Part shown: piece by piece, positions 27,716 to 41,908 of the stretch | How the letters are laid out: every line of letters starts with the position of its first letter | Position numbering within the stretch: the first letter of the stretch is position 1 | Assembly (NCBI GenBank): GCA_013396915.1 | Contig: VWZL01000114.1 | Coordinates: forward strand, 4,691-68,690 | DNA length: 64,000 nucleotides | Source: Stercorarius parasiticus | Taxonomy: Eukaryota > Chordata > Aves > Charadriiformes > Stercorariidae | Direction: 5' to 3' | The notes under the pieces: generated by a model | The model's database searches: none | What the model was told of the DNA's origin: nothing | The model's input: the letters and a program-made list of their open reading frames with translations, nothing else | Program-made: the position numbers and the translations under genes

Positions 27716-29100
27716 TTGACAGAAATATACCTGTTTGCCTGCAGCTTGATCTGAAACATCTGTACTAACTACAAAATGACCCTGCTAAGGTTTTGGAACA
27801 AGGAACTAAAAGGCAGCAGTGATTAAATCACTTTGTACCAGGGCCCACATAGAGAGATGTGAGATGAAATTTTGCCATTCTTCTGCCCATTCCCCCTCAA
27901 GAAAAAGGTGTGAAAACAGGTACCATCTTATTTCACGTTTGTAGAGGGACAAGTGGAATGGGAAACTAACCTTAAGAGCAGTGCATCTTCACATGGTAAA
28001 AATATCCGCCCCCCCCCCACCAAGTAAGGACAATTTGGGCCCATTCTGCTAATGATATTTAGGAAAAGGAACTGAAGTTTAATGATTCCTATCACTATCT
28101 CAGATTTCCTGCCTCTTAAAAAAACCCTTAACTTTCCACCAAGCTTGTTTGTAAAGCAGGAAAAGCAATACCCACCTTTCTAAAGCTTTGTGAGGATGAA
28201 AGGCAATAACTTTTAAAGCTTATTTTACTTCTTTTAAAAGCAAGTGTGATTTTAACATTGAAACTTTTTATGAGAGAAAGTAAAACATAAAAGCAGATTA
28301 TACTCAGAATTCAGCTATGAAACCATTCAAACTTTATTGTTTGAAAGTAAACCTAACAGTAAACCTGGATCATAATCTCAGCAGGTTTTTATTCATTAAA
28401 TGGAAACATTTTTAAAAACTGCTAGCAATATTACAAAGGTAACGAACATTACTAGAGAAGTATTCCACTTCATATTTTCACCAACTACTTAAGTTTTCCT
28501 CCCACTCCTGGCCTTCCTATGTTTTTTCTATAGTCAAATAACAGAACTGTCTCTTCCTCTTCTCCACTGAAGTGTTGCAGAGATTATGGTCAAAGAGATG
28601 CCCTTTTTAAACATATTTAATTTCTATACTTTCTAATAAAACAAGCCAGCTGCCAAGTAGGCCTAAGAGAAGGGGACTGCTCAGATCTGGTACCTCCATC
28701 TTCAAGTTGAACACTAATCTTTCTTTACTTACAAATGATGGAATAACATAGCATTAACAGAATCACAGATAAAATCTGCAGTTACGGTATCCTTAAGTAC
28801 CAGCTTCTGTAGCATCTAGTATTTGACTTGATATACGTCCCTTAAAACATCACAGCAGTCATTTTGTTTAAACTATTTAAGGAATATTAAGCCATGTCAC
28901 TACGTTTTGCCTATATTGCCTATAATTCTTTAAACTATTAACAAGTTTCTTGCTGTCTATGTAAACATCTCATTTATAAAACCTGAAGAAGTTATTACTG
29001 ATTGCTAATCTAATCAAAGAACATTATAAAGAAAAAGAGGCTTTAGACATTGGCAATTAATGGCAGCTTGCTATTGACCACATAGTATTTAGATCAAATG

Positions 29101-29122
29101 CCACTTTCACTTGTGAAAGTGG
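29101..29122. repeat. Perfect inverted repeat, 10-base arms
   Basis: Arm CCACTTTCAC, a TT spacer, then its exact reverse complement. The arms contain GAAAGTG, the half-site word of IRF/PRDM1-type motifs. Confidence 0.95.
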
Positions 29123-30585
29123 AAACATTTCAAATGCAAAGGAAGCTAAAAAGGCAAAAGATATCCCAGTCATAAGACAATACAAAAAATAAAGGGACAG
29201 TGCAGTAACTTTTTGCACTTCAAATATATTTTAAAAACATCAAAACAAACATTTAGCACAGTATTACCTAAACCAAACACAAAACCAGCAAGACCACGAG
29301 GACAAATTAAGACATTTAAAATATATCCACACACAGAATATTTTACTTCTTTGCACTACTATGCAAGTGGAATAAAAATAAATAAATCCTGAAGCATTAC
29401 ATTTTAGTGACACGACCACATTTTAGAATTGCTCTAGTTAACCTCAGCAGCTTCATTAACACAAAGGTAAACTTCATATTTTATTTACAAATAAGTCTCA
29501 ACATTTAAAAAAACCCCACTTTCTATTTGGTGTGTATTGCTCACTGCCATTTTAAAGAAACAAATAAAAGCACTAGATGAAAAAGCCATTTTACAACATT
29601 TGTAAATTTGTATTAGGGGATATCTGTATTAGATTCACTTAAACTTCTTATCCAAGCACATTTGATGCAAACAGTACAAATACAGCACTTAACGTCAAAG
29701 TTGACAGCCAGGGATAATATTGGTTTAATAATGTCTGGGACATTAATCATAAATAGCAGGCCAAAGCAAGATACTACAATCATATTTTGCACCTTTGTAA
29801 GCAGTGCTATATGATGTAGTAACGATTGTACACTATCAGACATCTAATTTTCTGCAAAAGCCTCAGATTTCACCCTGGAATTCTCTCAAGTTGTCTGGGT
29901 CGAATATTGCTGATCTCCAGTCAAGACCGGGTCAATCTCTGAAAGGGAGATGTCAAGATTAAGGAATATGTACTCAGGAAGAAATAGTGTCTGCCCAACA
30001 CACAGTATTCATCTCGGTGAATACCAGAATTCAAACAAATGCTTCAGCATAATGAAGAGGCCTAACTGTGCCTGTGTGTGTCATCATTCATACAAGAGAC
30101 GATTTCAGATCTTAATTATATAAGTCACTAAACCAAAAAAACCTTACAAAATAATGGAATTGCAAGCCATGCATTCAGTATTAACCCTTTCCAGATTCTC
30201 TCTTTGCCACAATCTTAGCCATGCCCATGGGATTCACCACCTGCTGCCTGACACAGCTCCTGCTAGCATCAGCTGGAGAGACACTCCCTGTGATTATGCC
30301 CAATATGGTTTTGGTGTGATACTAAGCATCTGGCTTGGCCCAATAACATGTTACTTTTACATGTGCTTTGAGATCATTACTAAGGATAGTTGTCATTTGT
30401 GGCAAAAAAAAAAATTAAAAAAAATTAAAACAACCCTTTTTCAGAATAACTCATCTTTCTTTACCAAGAACAAGACGCAGTTCAATTGCTAGACTGAGAA
30501 ATGTCCGCATATTTGCACCCCATCACTTAACTTTTTCATTTCCTGCAGCAAGAGACAGACTGCATTCCAAGCAATAGAGACGTAG

Positions 30586-31008
30586 GGCCACAAAGATGCT
30601 CAGAGGGCTGGAGCACCTCTCCTATGAGCACAGGCTGAGAGAGTTGGGGTTGTTGAGCCTGGAGAGGACAAGGCTCCAGGGAGACCTTATAGCAGCCTTT
30701 CAGTACTTAAAGGGGGCCTACAGAAAAGATGGGGAGGGACTCTTTATCAGCGAGTGTAGCAATAGGAGAAGGGGTAACAGTTTCAAACTGAAAGAGGGGA
30801 GATTTAGATTAGATATTAAGAAGAAATTCTTTACTGTGAGGGTGGTGAGACACTGGAACAGGTTGCTCAGAGAAGTTGTGGATGCCCCATCCCTGGAAGT
30901 GTTCAAGGCCAGGCTGGATGGGGCTTTGAGCAAGCTGGTGTAATGGGAGGTGTCCCAGCCCATGATCTTTAAGGTCCCTTCCTACTCTAACCATTCTATG
31001 ATTCTATG
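30586..31008 (+). mobile_element. CR1 LINE, 5'-truncated
   Basis: Starts at GGGCCACAAAGATGCTCAGA, codes the ORF2 C-terminal peptide (LEHLSYEHRLRELGLLSLE and RVVRHWNRLLREVV are visible) and ends CATTCTATGATTCTATG. The 115-codon open frame at 30596-30943 is LINE sequence. Low divergence suggests a rather young copy; it lies opposite to ASCC3 in its first intron. Confidence 0.92.
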
Positions 31009-34000
31009 TGGAGATGTACTATAAGCAAATTTCCAACTTCATCATACATAACATGTATGTTCATTTAAACACTAGGCATAAGCCACAAATACAAGATAGG
31101 GGGTGAGGTGGAAGTGTGTGTTTTTGCTTTAGCTTAATAGGGTGCTCTGCATGCTTCTCCCTTTCATACTGTGTCATCAACAGAGGTTGAAAACAACCCC
31201 AGGGGATTCATCTTTCTCCATTCCAGAAAAGTCTGTCACTAAAGAAAAACAGGTGTATGGAAGGTAAATACAGACATAATGGCCAAAGGAAGTAAAGGGA
31301 GGATGAAAAACAATAGATATACGAGAGAAAGAAAAAGCCTTTGAGTTAATAATGACAGCTAAGTAACGCACGTTGCAACTCACCAAGGATGGCTGAGAGG
31401 ACATGGAATGCACTTCAGAAGAAATAACTGCTGTAATAATACATACAGAACACATAATTGCTTAACTGCTGTGATAAGGCCATGCTAGAGCACCTGTTCA
31501 GATGGTAGTAAGAAACACTCTGTAATACATTCCTGTAGCGAACAGCAGCCTAAGTCTGAATCTACAAGCACACTCAAGGATAAAGCCCCCAGCACTAACT
31601 ACTGGCCACAGAGATGGCATTGCCACGTTCTTTGCAACTCCGCTTCAGGAGGTAAAAGAATTGCTTATAACAGTTGCTACAGATTCACCATAAAATTTTA
31701 ATGGACTATCCAATTCAAAGTCACTGACCAGAGGTACAACTGGGTGACTACCTGCAAATGAAAATTTGTACAAGTAATAATCAGCACACATAAATAGGCT
31801 TACTGTAGCAGAAAACCAATAATAAAAGCTTTATCTTCACAGCTCTAATGGGAAGGCAAGAACAGAAAGAATCTGTATTTCTCTGCTGTGTGCAGTCTGC
31901 TTTAAAATTATCATCCTGCGCAGATCAAGTCAATCCTTTATACCTGTGATAACAAATAATCTTGCCACCACTGGGGCTTAACTGTACTTCCTCGGTTGAT
32001 TATCACACCAAAGCCCACAAAAGGTCTGAAGGTGGCCACGAGCAAAGTTACCAAAACAATTTTTCCCATTCTAGCATTGCTTCTAAACTATGCCTGGAAG
32101 TTGTTTCTTGGTTGTCCACCCTCTTGCTTTCTCCCAGGAAAACAGTTTACAGGTACATTAGCCCTTTCAGAACAAGAGAAGGTGGTCTCCCATAACACTT
32201 CAAAACATTAGTGAAATCAATCTCAGAGGGTGAACTGACCTTACGTTCCGTAAGAGGAGAGAATGGATGCATCTACATGTCAAAATCCTTCAGAAACCCA
32301 AAAAGAAAAGCAAGAACCAGAAAACAATCATATTGAAAAACAATCTTGCAAAGATACAGCTAATGGTATTATACAAGAAGTATTTAAGTGTAACATAATT
32401 GTGCAAGAGGCACAAATCATCACATTACAGCTCTTCTAGAAAGATTTGTTAAATACGATCCATACAAACTTGTGCAAGCACCTTTATGCAACCAAGGCAA
32501 GTTAACATGAGGAATTATCAAAAATAGTATCAGCTTCGGTGTGCAGTCAGGTACGTCTCTCATGGATAACATACATCTATGTCTGGACATAGACAACTGC
32601 TAAGTACTGTGAAAATCCAAACATCTTTTTGGAATTAGCTAGTAATACTACATAAGCAGAAGAGATAATGACTCAGATTAATACCACTGAAGTTAATAAA
32701 CTGGACCTCTACTTTAGCAGGGCAAGAATATTACTTTCCTTATTTTTATTAACTTTTTTAAATAATAAAGCTATAATAACAAAGCCACTTTTGGATAATG
32801 CAAAATATCTTTAATTAACTGAAATACCAATGCATATAATAGAAGCTTACTGTTGGGATATCCAAAGCTAGGGAAGCAAGTAAAGTTAACTGAATAATTA
32901 GCTTTCAAAAGACAAGATAAATTACACTTGGCTCAGGAGCTTGGTTTACAACTAAGATCAGGTTCTGCTTTTTATTTTCTTCTGAGAAACAAGTTCTTAA
33001 GTTTGGTACACAGACGAAAACAAGTCCAAAGGACTCTTCAAGGAAAATGGGACTACCACAAGGAAAGCAATTCTATTACACCTTCAAGCTGCTTCAGCAG
33101 CGTAAAAGGAGTAAGACCAAGAGGAGACATTTATTTAACAAAGTCCAAAATATCAAACTGTGTATCCAATGGCCACAATTATGGTACCTAAGTCATATTG
33201 TTCATGGTAGGTACATCTTATTCATAATTTAGTTAATTCCACTTTGGAATTCTCCATGGAAGGAAATAACTAACTAATTTTTTTTTATATTTCAAATCAA
33301 GCTTGAATAGCGTAGGTTTGTTTAAGAGAAGGGACAAATGTAACAATTTAATAAACCTTCAGCAGATGTTACAGAAACAGTAAAAATACCATACAGGGAC
33401 AACTTCTGTTCATTATCAGTGAACCTGTTTGAAAACTGTGCTCAAGAAATAGACTATGCTTAATTTTGCTCCTCTCTTCCCTTCCCCACTCTTACGACAC
33501 TAAAATATTCAGTCTTACAAACAAACCTTGGGATAATCTAGAACATTTAACTGTTTGAAACTGAGAGCTGAGGAATGCCTTTTTGCCACTCCTTCCTGTG
33601 AAAACAGCATCGGTCCATGCCTGCAGGAGGAAATTATTCCCCAATACTCAGCACTCACACTTGCCCTTGAACCTTAGGAGAGGGGGAGGGGAACCACCTG
33701 TTCTAATCCCAGTCCCTAAAGCATAATTGGAGATACAAACCCTACACTTACTCCCAAAGTTTGCCGATCTTGTCTAAGTGAATGTTAAAAAGTAATCTAA
33801 TTAAAGGCTGCTTCTAGCCAGGTCTAAAGTTGAGCTCCTAAACAACTGGAAACCAGACTGGAAAGCAGAAACAAAGTCATTCTCCATTAACAAATGAATT
33901 TGACAAATGGTTTGTTAGAAGATCTACTGTTCTTACCTTGATCCCCAATACACATTCCAGGCATGTTACTTGGGAATCTGTACAGGAAAATTCACATTCC

Positions 34001-37000
34001 GAATAGTGGCCCCAAGAACTCTCTGTTAAATCTGTCGACTCATACCTGTGTCATTTAGTATGAGAGTACCTCATGTGTCTACGGTGGCTACGTTTACAAC
34101 ACATGTAACCAGACACTACTACGCTTATAGAGAGAGAAGTACCATACAAAGCCTACAGCCCATTTCCTTCAGGGCGTTTAGGCACATGCACTGACATTCT
34201 TCTCTCCAAAACCAGCTGTGGTTTTGGATAGAAAACCAAAAATGTGAAAACATTTCTAAAAACCTGTGCCTGAACCATGGAGGAAGATTCAAACTTCCCT
34301 TATGGCAGGCACTTGGGTGGGATTTAATCCCTAAGGATAGCATCTAGTGATATTTGAGACCCTTTATAGTATCAAAGAAATTTGCATGGGCCAGTAGATG
34401 TGACACAGGATGTTTGCATCCTCTGAAACAGTAGCTGAATACAAGGTCTAATTCTGTGAAGTTTTTAAACTGGCAACAGGTGTGTGTTTAAGCACCTGAA
34501 TCACTTACCAGATTTACAGACAATTAAACAAATGTCCCAAATACTATATTATCTCCCAGTTCTAAATAACTGGATGTTTATTATCCACTCAATACCATTA
34601 TTATCCTTTGTAATTAACTCTGATCTCCTTCAAAATATGGTTTCAAGGCCTCGAAGTTGGAACTGAATTGTTCTGAATCTGGAGCATCTCCCCCAAATGC
34701 TTCTGAAGTAAGCACAAACCATCCCTTTTGAGAAAAGCATAACCTATTTTAGCATTTAAGAACAATCTCAAATGCAGTAAAACAAAAGACTAAGCCAGAT
34801 ACACTAAGCCTCAAGACCCTGCCTGTACACTGTTGTTCAAGTACAAAGGAGAGATTGTACAATTGTTCTCTCATTCCTCATTAACCCATCCTGTAAGATT
34901 CCTGAAATAACTTTGGGAAAGTTTCTGAAATGGGGTAGAGGTAAAATAAAAAAGTATTATGGGAAAGCCTAGAAAATAGTTCTTAAGAGGCATATAAAGG
35001 TGTTACATATCAGTTGCCATTATTTTTAAGACGACTGTTTTCATAAGACACAATAAATAGGACATCTAATGTAAGTGCCCCTGAAGCACTAAGCTTCCTC
35101 CCAGATCCCTCTACAAACGTAGGAGGCAGCATCAATATCCTTAGGATCCCAAAACAGGAAGCACTCTGTAATGCTTCTAGCTAACAACATCATTGCACAT
35201 ATATGTATGGTATCACAAGTGATTTTTACAAACTGATTTGAAAGAAAAGAAAACGAAGTCTTCTGTGTACGTGGACAAGTCCAAATATATCACCAGCGAA
35301 ACTCTTACAGACTTAGAAAATACATTTCTGAGATTCATGTGACAACAGACAAGTTAACCATGGGAGAATGTCTTTTTGAAGTTGTAATACTGACTGGATG
35401 AGTTGCATTGCTATTAGTACCACAAAAATCAGAACCAAGGATTCATTACCTGGTTAAATAACACTGTCTCTAGTACTTTATGACATTGCTATTTTATACT
35501 CTGCTGAATTCATCATCAAAAACCATGTCCAAGAATTGCACTGACCCGTAAGTAAAGTGGTGGATGTCATTAGCTTCATCAGAAGTGTATCACAAAATTA
35601 ACGTTTTTTTCAGCATGGTGTAAAGTGAACTCTTAAGAGAAAAATCTTTGGCAACGTCCATGTCACTTGGAAAGACAGGATATCAATTCTAAATGAAGTG
35701 TCATACCATACAGCAAGAGCCCTTTTTAAGGACTTCTTTAGTAATTAGTTACAGTTATTAAAATCATTGCATCTAGCAGATAACACACCGTAGCTATGTA
35801 AGCACAATACTACCTAGGATAAGATTCATATTTAATCTTAAAAGAATGATTGTTCTACAAAAGCATTGAAACGACTTCTCATTTAGAGAAAATATAAAAT
35901 GTTTGTGTTCAGCAATTTAATCAATAATACAAGTAATGCTGGCAATCCGAAGCAGAAAATCAGCAAGTACTTCAAAAGAAACTATAGAATTATTTTTCAA
36001 AATAGAAAGATGCAGATTTTTAGACCACTTAGGAAAGAAGCTGTAAATTCTACAGTACTTCTAGTAACATATAAGCAAACTCATTTAATTGCCACGTACT
36101 AAAAAGATGGAACTGTCCTTTGAAAGACACAAGAGTCCTGGCCAACTTTGGCTATTACTAAATAAAAAAATTCCCAAAACTATCAGCTCATCCAATTTCC
36201 AGCATTTTTTGTGAGAGTAAGGATTTTCATCAATGGTTGCAAGGAATAATACAGAAATATGTAGAAAGTTACCCATTACATATGAGTAAAAATAACCAAT
36301 TGTCTTTGTCCACACAAATGCAACAATTTCATTAAAGTAATGCAAGGGTATTGTGGAATTTTAAGTGTTTGCTATATTTAGCAACATTTGGATTTATTGC
36401 ATTCATTTAGTTTTTATAATAATGTCTGTAATAGTTTCTAAAAATGTTCTTACACTTTTTCTACCATTCAGCACCTTGCTTGGAACCTGCCATAGTTTTT
36501 GAGTAGAGAACGCAGAAAGTTATGAAAAACTTTGAGGAAAACTCTGCTAGTTAGTATCATCAGTGAATACTGAAGATGAGATTATTTAAGCAGAGAAAGC
36601 CTTCTTATTAATATCAATGAAAACTCTCATCGGGATATTATAGTCACGTGCATACTTCCTTACAAATATACAGTAAATACCTTCCCAATGATACACAGCA
36701 ATTTCGGAGCTGAAAGCTCTGCATTTTATCCAAAATTCATCTTGCTAAAAAGTGGTCTAATTTTGCATATACTAAGATGTCTTTAATTAAATGTCATAGA
36801 TCATATAAGTATCCCATGAACATTATTTACTAGGTTCCTTCATTTTGCATTTAAGTCCTATATCAATACATTAAAAACACACATTTAAACATTCCTAAGT
36901 TTGAGTAGATTTTAGTACTGTGCAGCCCCTCAATCTTTCTAACATTACTCCAGAAAGCCTCCATGAGCTTTTCTTACCAATGTGGAGGTATGGAACTGCC

Positions 37001-39001
37001 GAAGACGCTCAGTGCCCAGTAACTCCTAATTTCCTGAGAAACATCATGATTTAAGAGACAGAGTCCCTTGTCTTCTCTTCAGAGCTCACATGCCACACAG
37101 GCACTTCAAACAGCACATCAGCTATTTGATGACCAGCAAATGGCAGTTTTCTAATTGATAATTTATTATTGTTACAGTTTAGAATTAGAACTTCAAAAGA
37201 AAAGAAGAAAGTAGTGCTGCATTCCTGCAATATTACAATGTGTGCTAACTAGAATCAAGACAAACCGTTCTCATTCTTGGCTGATATAATGAAAAGGAAA
37301 ATAGCCCCATTATGTCTCTAGTAATATGAGGAGGTTAAAGCGGGACGTTTTCCTGTTGTGCAATTTCATAAATGGTTACATTTCTAAAAATGTAGTTGTG
37401 TTCTGTTAGAATGTATGTAAAATTTCTTAAAACGTGTTTTAGAAAAATTGTACTGTAAGCCAAGAAATATGCACGTATTAGTCAAGATTCTCCTATTTAA
37501 CAGTTAAAAGCCTTTGAACAAGTATCATGTTTATTTAGCATGGCAGACATACAAACTGTTCAGATTTATAGAATCAACTTTTAAAGACTCCCTATAAACA
37601 AAAATGCCACACTAACAAGAAAATTACATAACCAAGCTTTTTTTATATTCGTGCTTCAGAGGCAACACAGCTCTTATATGATGTCATCCTCAGCAATAAA
37701 AACCTCAGGGAAAGGAGAAGTAAGGGAAGAGACAATATCTGTGCTTACGGTGTTTGTCTGCCCAAGCAACTGTTACACATCTCATATTTTCTCCCTATGT
37801 ACCAGCGAAAGGGAGTGAGAGGCTGGGTGGGCGTTTGACCGCTGGCTGGGGTCAACTCACCATAAATAATAAATTTATTGAAAGAAAGGGAAGAGAGGAC
37901 TTCCAGAAATCCTCTTTACTCTTCCTTAATCTTTCAAGGAGAGGACAACTCATTCACCCTTAGAGCAGCAGCTAAGAATAATGCCTTCACATTTCTTGAA
38001 CAAATTAATCAGAATCCATTTTCCAAATACAGACTCACTAAGCAACTCAGTTCAGCAGTCTTCGTTAGTTTCAAAGAAAGGAGTGGTTGATATAAATATA
38101 GATGTTTCTATCTATGTTTTAAGAAATATTTGAATTCAAGCAAGGAAGTCACTACTGTACAAACTCATCTATATTCATTCTCACAGCTTCCTCAGAATCT
38201 GATTTGTAACTGGAAAACTGAAGTTTGCTCTACAAATCACACAATAAATGCTTCAATCACCAACCCATCACTCCATGATCATCTGTTCTTACTGTATGAC
38301 TGGTTTATGATTACAATTCAGGCCTGTAATATCAGATTCAGTTTATTTTCAGGCCAAACTTCCAACATGCCTTTGGGCAAGCGAAAGTAACAGATGGCTC
38401 AGAGTAAATACATGCCATAGAACAAATGATGGCAAAATCTAGGGAGGTGTATAATCCATACCCCTAAGCTACAATCCTAACTCAGCATACAACAAAAGGG
38501 GAGAGTTAGCAACTTTTCCCTCCCTAAAATATCAGTTGGGTAAAACATTCTCCACCTTCCTGTCAAAGATATTCTTCTCTAGATTTAACAAGACAGAAAA
38601 AACCTACCAAGTTTTAGTTCACATCTTAGATGCGCTCAGCTAGAGGCTGGCCACCAAACTCTAGTCCACACGTTATTGTGCTGAATAAAGCAAAGCAAAG
38701 CAAACACCAACTGCCCTTTCAGCAAGGACAAACTGGTAAATGTCCAAGCAGTCCAGCACAGGCACTGTAGCCTAATTAAGTCTTTCTTGGTTTCACCCTA
38801 GCCTAAAGGATTTTCAATAACCTATACAAAGTTGTGTACAACTTCAAGAGGAATATTCTATACCAAGTGACTAGAATAACCTCAAGGAACACAGGGCACA
38901 GGGATCTTTCACACCACTGGTTAATTCAGTGAGCACTGTTACCACAGAACCAGAGCACACTACTTCTTCCTTCAATCATGTTTTCAGGTGTCTGTGCAAA
39001 G

Positions 39002-39549
39002 TGTTGGGATGGGTTGATCCCAACCAGCAGCCAAGCAGCCACACAGCTGCTCGCTCATCCCCCACCACAGTGGGACAGGGGAGAAAACAGGAAGAATAAA
39101 AGTAATAAAACTTATGGGTCAAGATATAGACAGCTTAATGGAGGAAGGAAAGGGTAAAAAAAACAAACCCACAAGTGAAGTAAAGAAAATCGCTCACCAC
39201 ATCCCACAAGCTGACCAGTGCCCCACCAACCTTCGAACAACAGATACCTTGGAATCAAAAAACACTCCTTTCTTCTTCCTCTACCTCAGTTTTTATTTCT
39301 GACCATGACAACACACAGTATGGAATATCCCTTTGGCCAGTTTGGGTTAGCTGTCCCAGCTGTGTCCCCACCCAACCTCTTGCCCACCCCCAGCCTACTC
39401 TCTGGGCAGGCAGGGTGAGAAAAAGAAAGCCTTGATGCTACGCAAGCACTGCTCAGCAACAGCCAAAACACTGGTGTGTTATCAACACTGTTTAAGCCAC
39501 AAATCTAAAGCACTACAGCTCCGATGAAAGTTAACTCCTAGATCCAGCA
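39002..39549 (-). mobile_element. Solo LTR of an avian endogenous retrovirus
   Basis: Reading the minus strand, the block starts TGCTGGATC, contains GTTGATAACACACCAGTG and GCTGAGCAGTGC, has an AAACTGACCAAAGGGATATT-like stretch, and ends CCCATCCCAACA, so it begins TG and ends CA. I recognise the series as a common bird LTR normally opening TGTCCTGGTTTC and closing in a tract of GGGATGGG type. No gag, pol or env is next to it, so it is a solo LTR. No clear target duplication is visible. It lies in ASCC3 intron 1 in the same orientation as the gene and might supply a promoter or a poly(A) site. Confidence 0.75.
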
Positions 39550-40599
39550 CGAAAACATACTCGCATTGTTTTGTGCAAACAGAAGCAATCAAATTCCTCA
39601 GAGAGAGATGAGCATAAAGAATGCCCTGACTGTAGATCCCCATAGGGATTGTACTTGCAATAAACATGAAATTGCTCATTTCTATGATGTGATGAGGTGT
39701 TTAAAAAGCAAGAATGGGTAAATACAGAATGACTGACTATTGCTCATAATGTAAGATTGAGGACGTACATGATAAAACTGAATATCAGGTGAAAACAATA
39801 TCAAGTGGAATGCCTTTCCTACGTAGAACATAATTAAATCTGGGAATTCGTAGTCACAAGATGCCAAAAACACTAGAAGTTCAAGCACACTCAAAAAAAG
39901 AATTAGATAAATTAATGGAGGTCAGATACCTCGGTAGTTACTGAGCCCAGAAGCTTAGAGGCAGATCATCAGTTATTTAAATCACTGACTACTGACAGGT
40001 AATAAGAAAGCGAAGGCATCACTGTATTTGCTTTCCAATTTTTTTTTTTTCAGTACATCACCTACATCACCTGTAGCACTGGCAGCTACAGGAGACAGAC
40101 ACTAGACAAACATTTTGTTTGAAAACAGAGCTACATGTCAAGATAACAACAGAGATTCTGAGGATTACAATTCGGGATTTCGGAGCCTAATGTCTCTAAA
40201 TCTGTTTGTTGGTCCAACCCTTGTTTTCCTCTCTTCTTAGTTCAGACATCAGCTACCAATATTTCTAACAAACTTCTAACTACACTTTATAGGTCACTCA
40301 TTAAACTGCTTTTAATTAGGTAAGTGTGTCCAAACTAGACAGTAGATTTTTTCTTCTTTCTCCAAACATGAAAGCCTAATTTGGTTTAAAAAAAATGCAT
40401 AGGCTGGAAAGTGCTCAAAACCAACTTCAACAATTGTTACTAAAAACAATTTACCAGGAAAACATTAAGCTGTTATTTGGAGTAGTGAGTGATAACCATC
40501 ATGTTATTGGTCATGCTGGAAACATGGAAAGTCAGGAAATGTTACTATTTAAAGACAAGTGTGAGGCCTTAAATATACTATGTTGTCCTTCCACCAGTC

Positions 40600-40870
40600 A
40601 GTATTAAGACTCCATTAGAGTACTGTTGCCTTTACTGCACACCCTGGCTCTAGAAAGATACAAACCAGTTTAGAAGGATGCAGTGGAGGTTAACAAAAAT
40701 GACCAGCAATGTAGAAGACATTACCTACTAAGAAAGTTACAACAAACTCAGGTTAGACAGGTTTATTGGGAGGAGAAACACGTTGGTATATTTCAAATAC
40801 ATACATGTCTGCTGCAGAAAGGAAGAAACAAGAAGAAAACAAAGGAGTGAAAAACAGCAGTGTGCGCTCT
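40600..40870 (+). mobile_element. Probable ancient CR1/L3-type LINE remnant
   Basis: The order of words (ACCCTGGCTCTAGAAAGATA, then GGAGGTTAACAAAAATGACC, then AAACTCAGGTTAGACAGG, then TTTCAAATACATACATG) follows the ORF2 end of old CR1-like LINEs. It is strongly decayed and the ends are approximate. It may begin earlier, near 40395. Confidence 0.4.
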
Positions 40871-41455
40871 TCTTAATTTTAAAAACAGAAAGCCTACCTA
40901 GGTATCACTTCAAGTTTGGCGTCAAAAAAGCTCCACACAGAACTGACAGAACAAAATATTGTCATTTGACAATTTCTTATCTTCTCTCTGATTCAATGGA
41001 ACTGGTGACTGCACCTTTTCAAAAGGCCGAGCTAACTTTTCAAGAAAGCTGAGCAGGTCTAACATTTAAACTAAGTTATACAATGCGTAAAGGCCCTAGC
41101 TGGGAGTTGGTCAGTATTACCATATAAATGAGAAGAGAGTTTCTCCAAATATCTACACACCTAATTCCAGGATGATGCAAGTTTACTCTATCGTGGCCAG
41201 AAGCAAGCCAGATCCAAAGGAAATTATTTTACTACAGGGTCTGCTGAAAAGCAGTGTGTTTACTTATACTCAGCACCTCACTGATATAATTAACATGGTC
41301 TTCAGATGAAAGCCAGACTGCACCTAAACTGACAGTGGGTTTGGGTTTTTTCCTCCTAAAAATTTGTCTCTGCAACATACCACGTGGACATACATAACCC
41401 ATGTTATATCTTCTCTGGAATTTCTAATATTTTTTCTACTCATTGACTAAACCCA

Positions 41456-41495
41456 AGTCAAGTTATTTACTCAAGTAAATAACTAAGCTTGACTA
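41456..41495. repeat. Hairpin with inner perfect stem and outer arm
   Basis: Inner arms AGTTATTTAC and its reverse complement around TCAA (41461-41484); an outer arm AGTCA pairs with TGACT after a four-base bulge. Confidence 0.9.
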
Positions 41496-41908
41496 TTAGA
41501 TCTCTCCTCTGCAAAAGTGAAGATTACTGGTTCCATTTCAATAGTACTATTCCACAGTCAACTCTTTAAAAAGCCTAAAGATTGAAAAGGATCTACACAA
41601 ATGTTAGTATTTAAAAACAACAACAAAATCTAAATTCAGAACCCATAAAAGCTTTTAAATACAGGTATTATCTGAATTCCAACAGGATACACTCTTCTGA
41701 AGGGTAAGCCTTAAGGCACAAGAGACCATCATGCATTTTACAACCAAAGTTTACCATTACCAACCAAAATGAAGCAAGTAGTATTGGAAAGGGAAAAACA
41801 CTCCACATGACCACGTGCTGTTTTTTTTTTTTTTTCATTCTTAATGTCTAGTACTCTACATCTACTAATACCAGCAGTAAGTACTGAAAGCATTCAGGCC
41901 CGTTCAAC

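Noticed and set aside
39482..39679. Minus-strand 65-codon frame with a stretch resembling a glycosyltransferase (LRNL...YVFVLDL pattern)
   Set aside because: The last third lies inside the solo LTR at 39002-39549, the upstream frame is broken, and no other glycosyltransferase feature is near. The likeness is chance.
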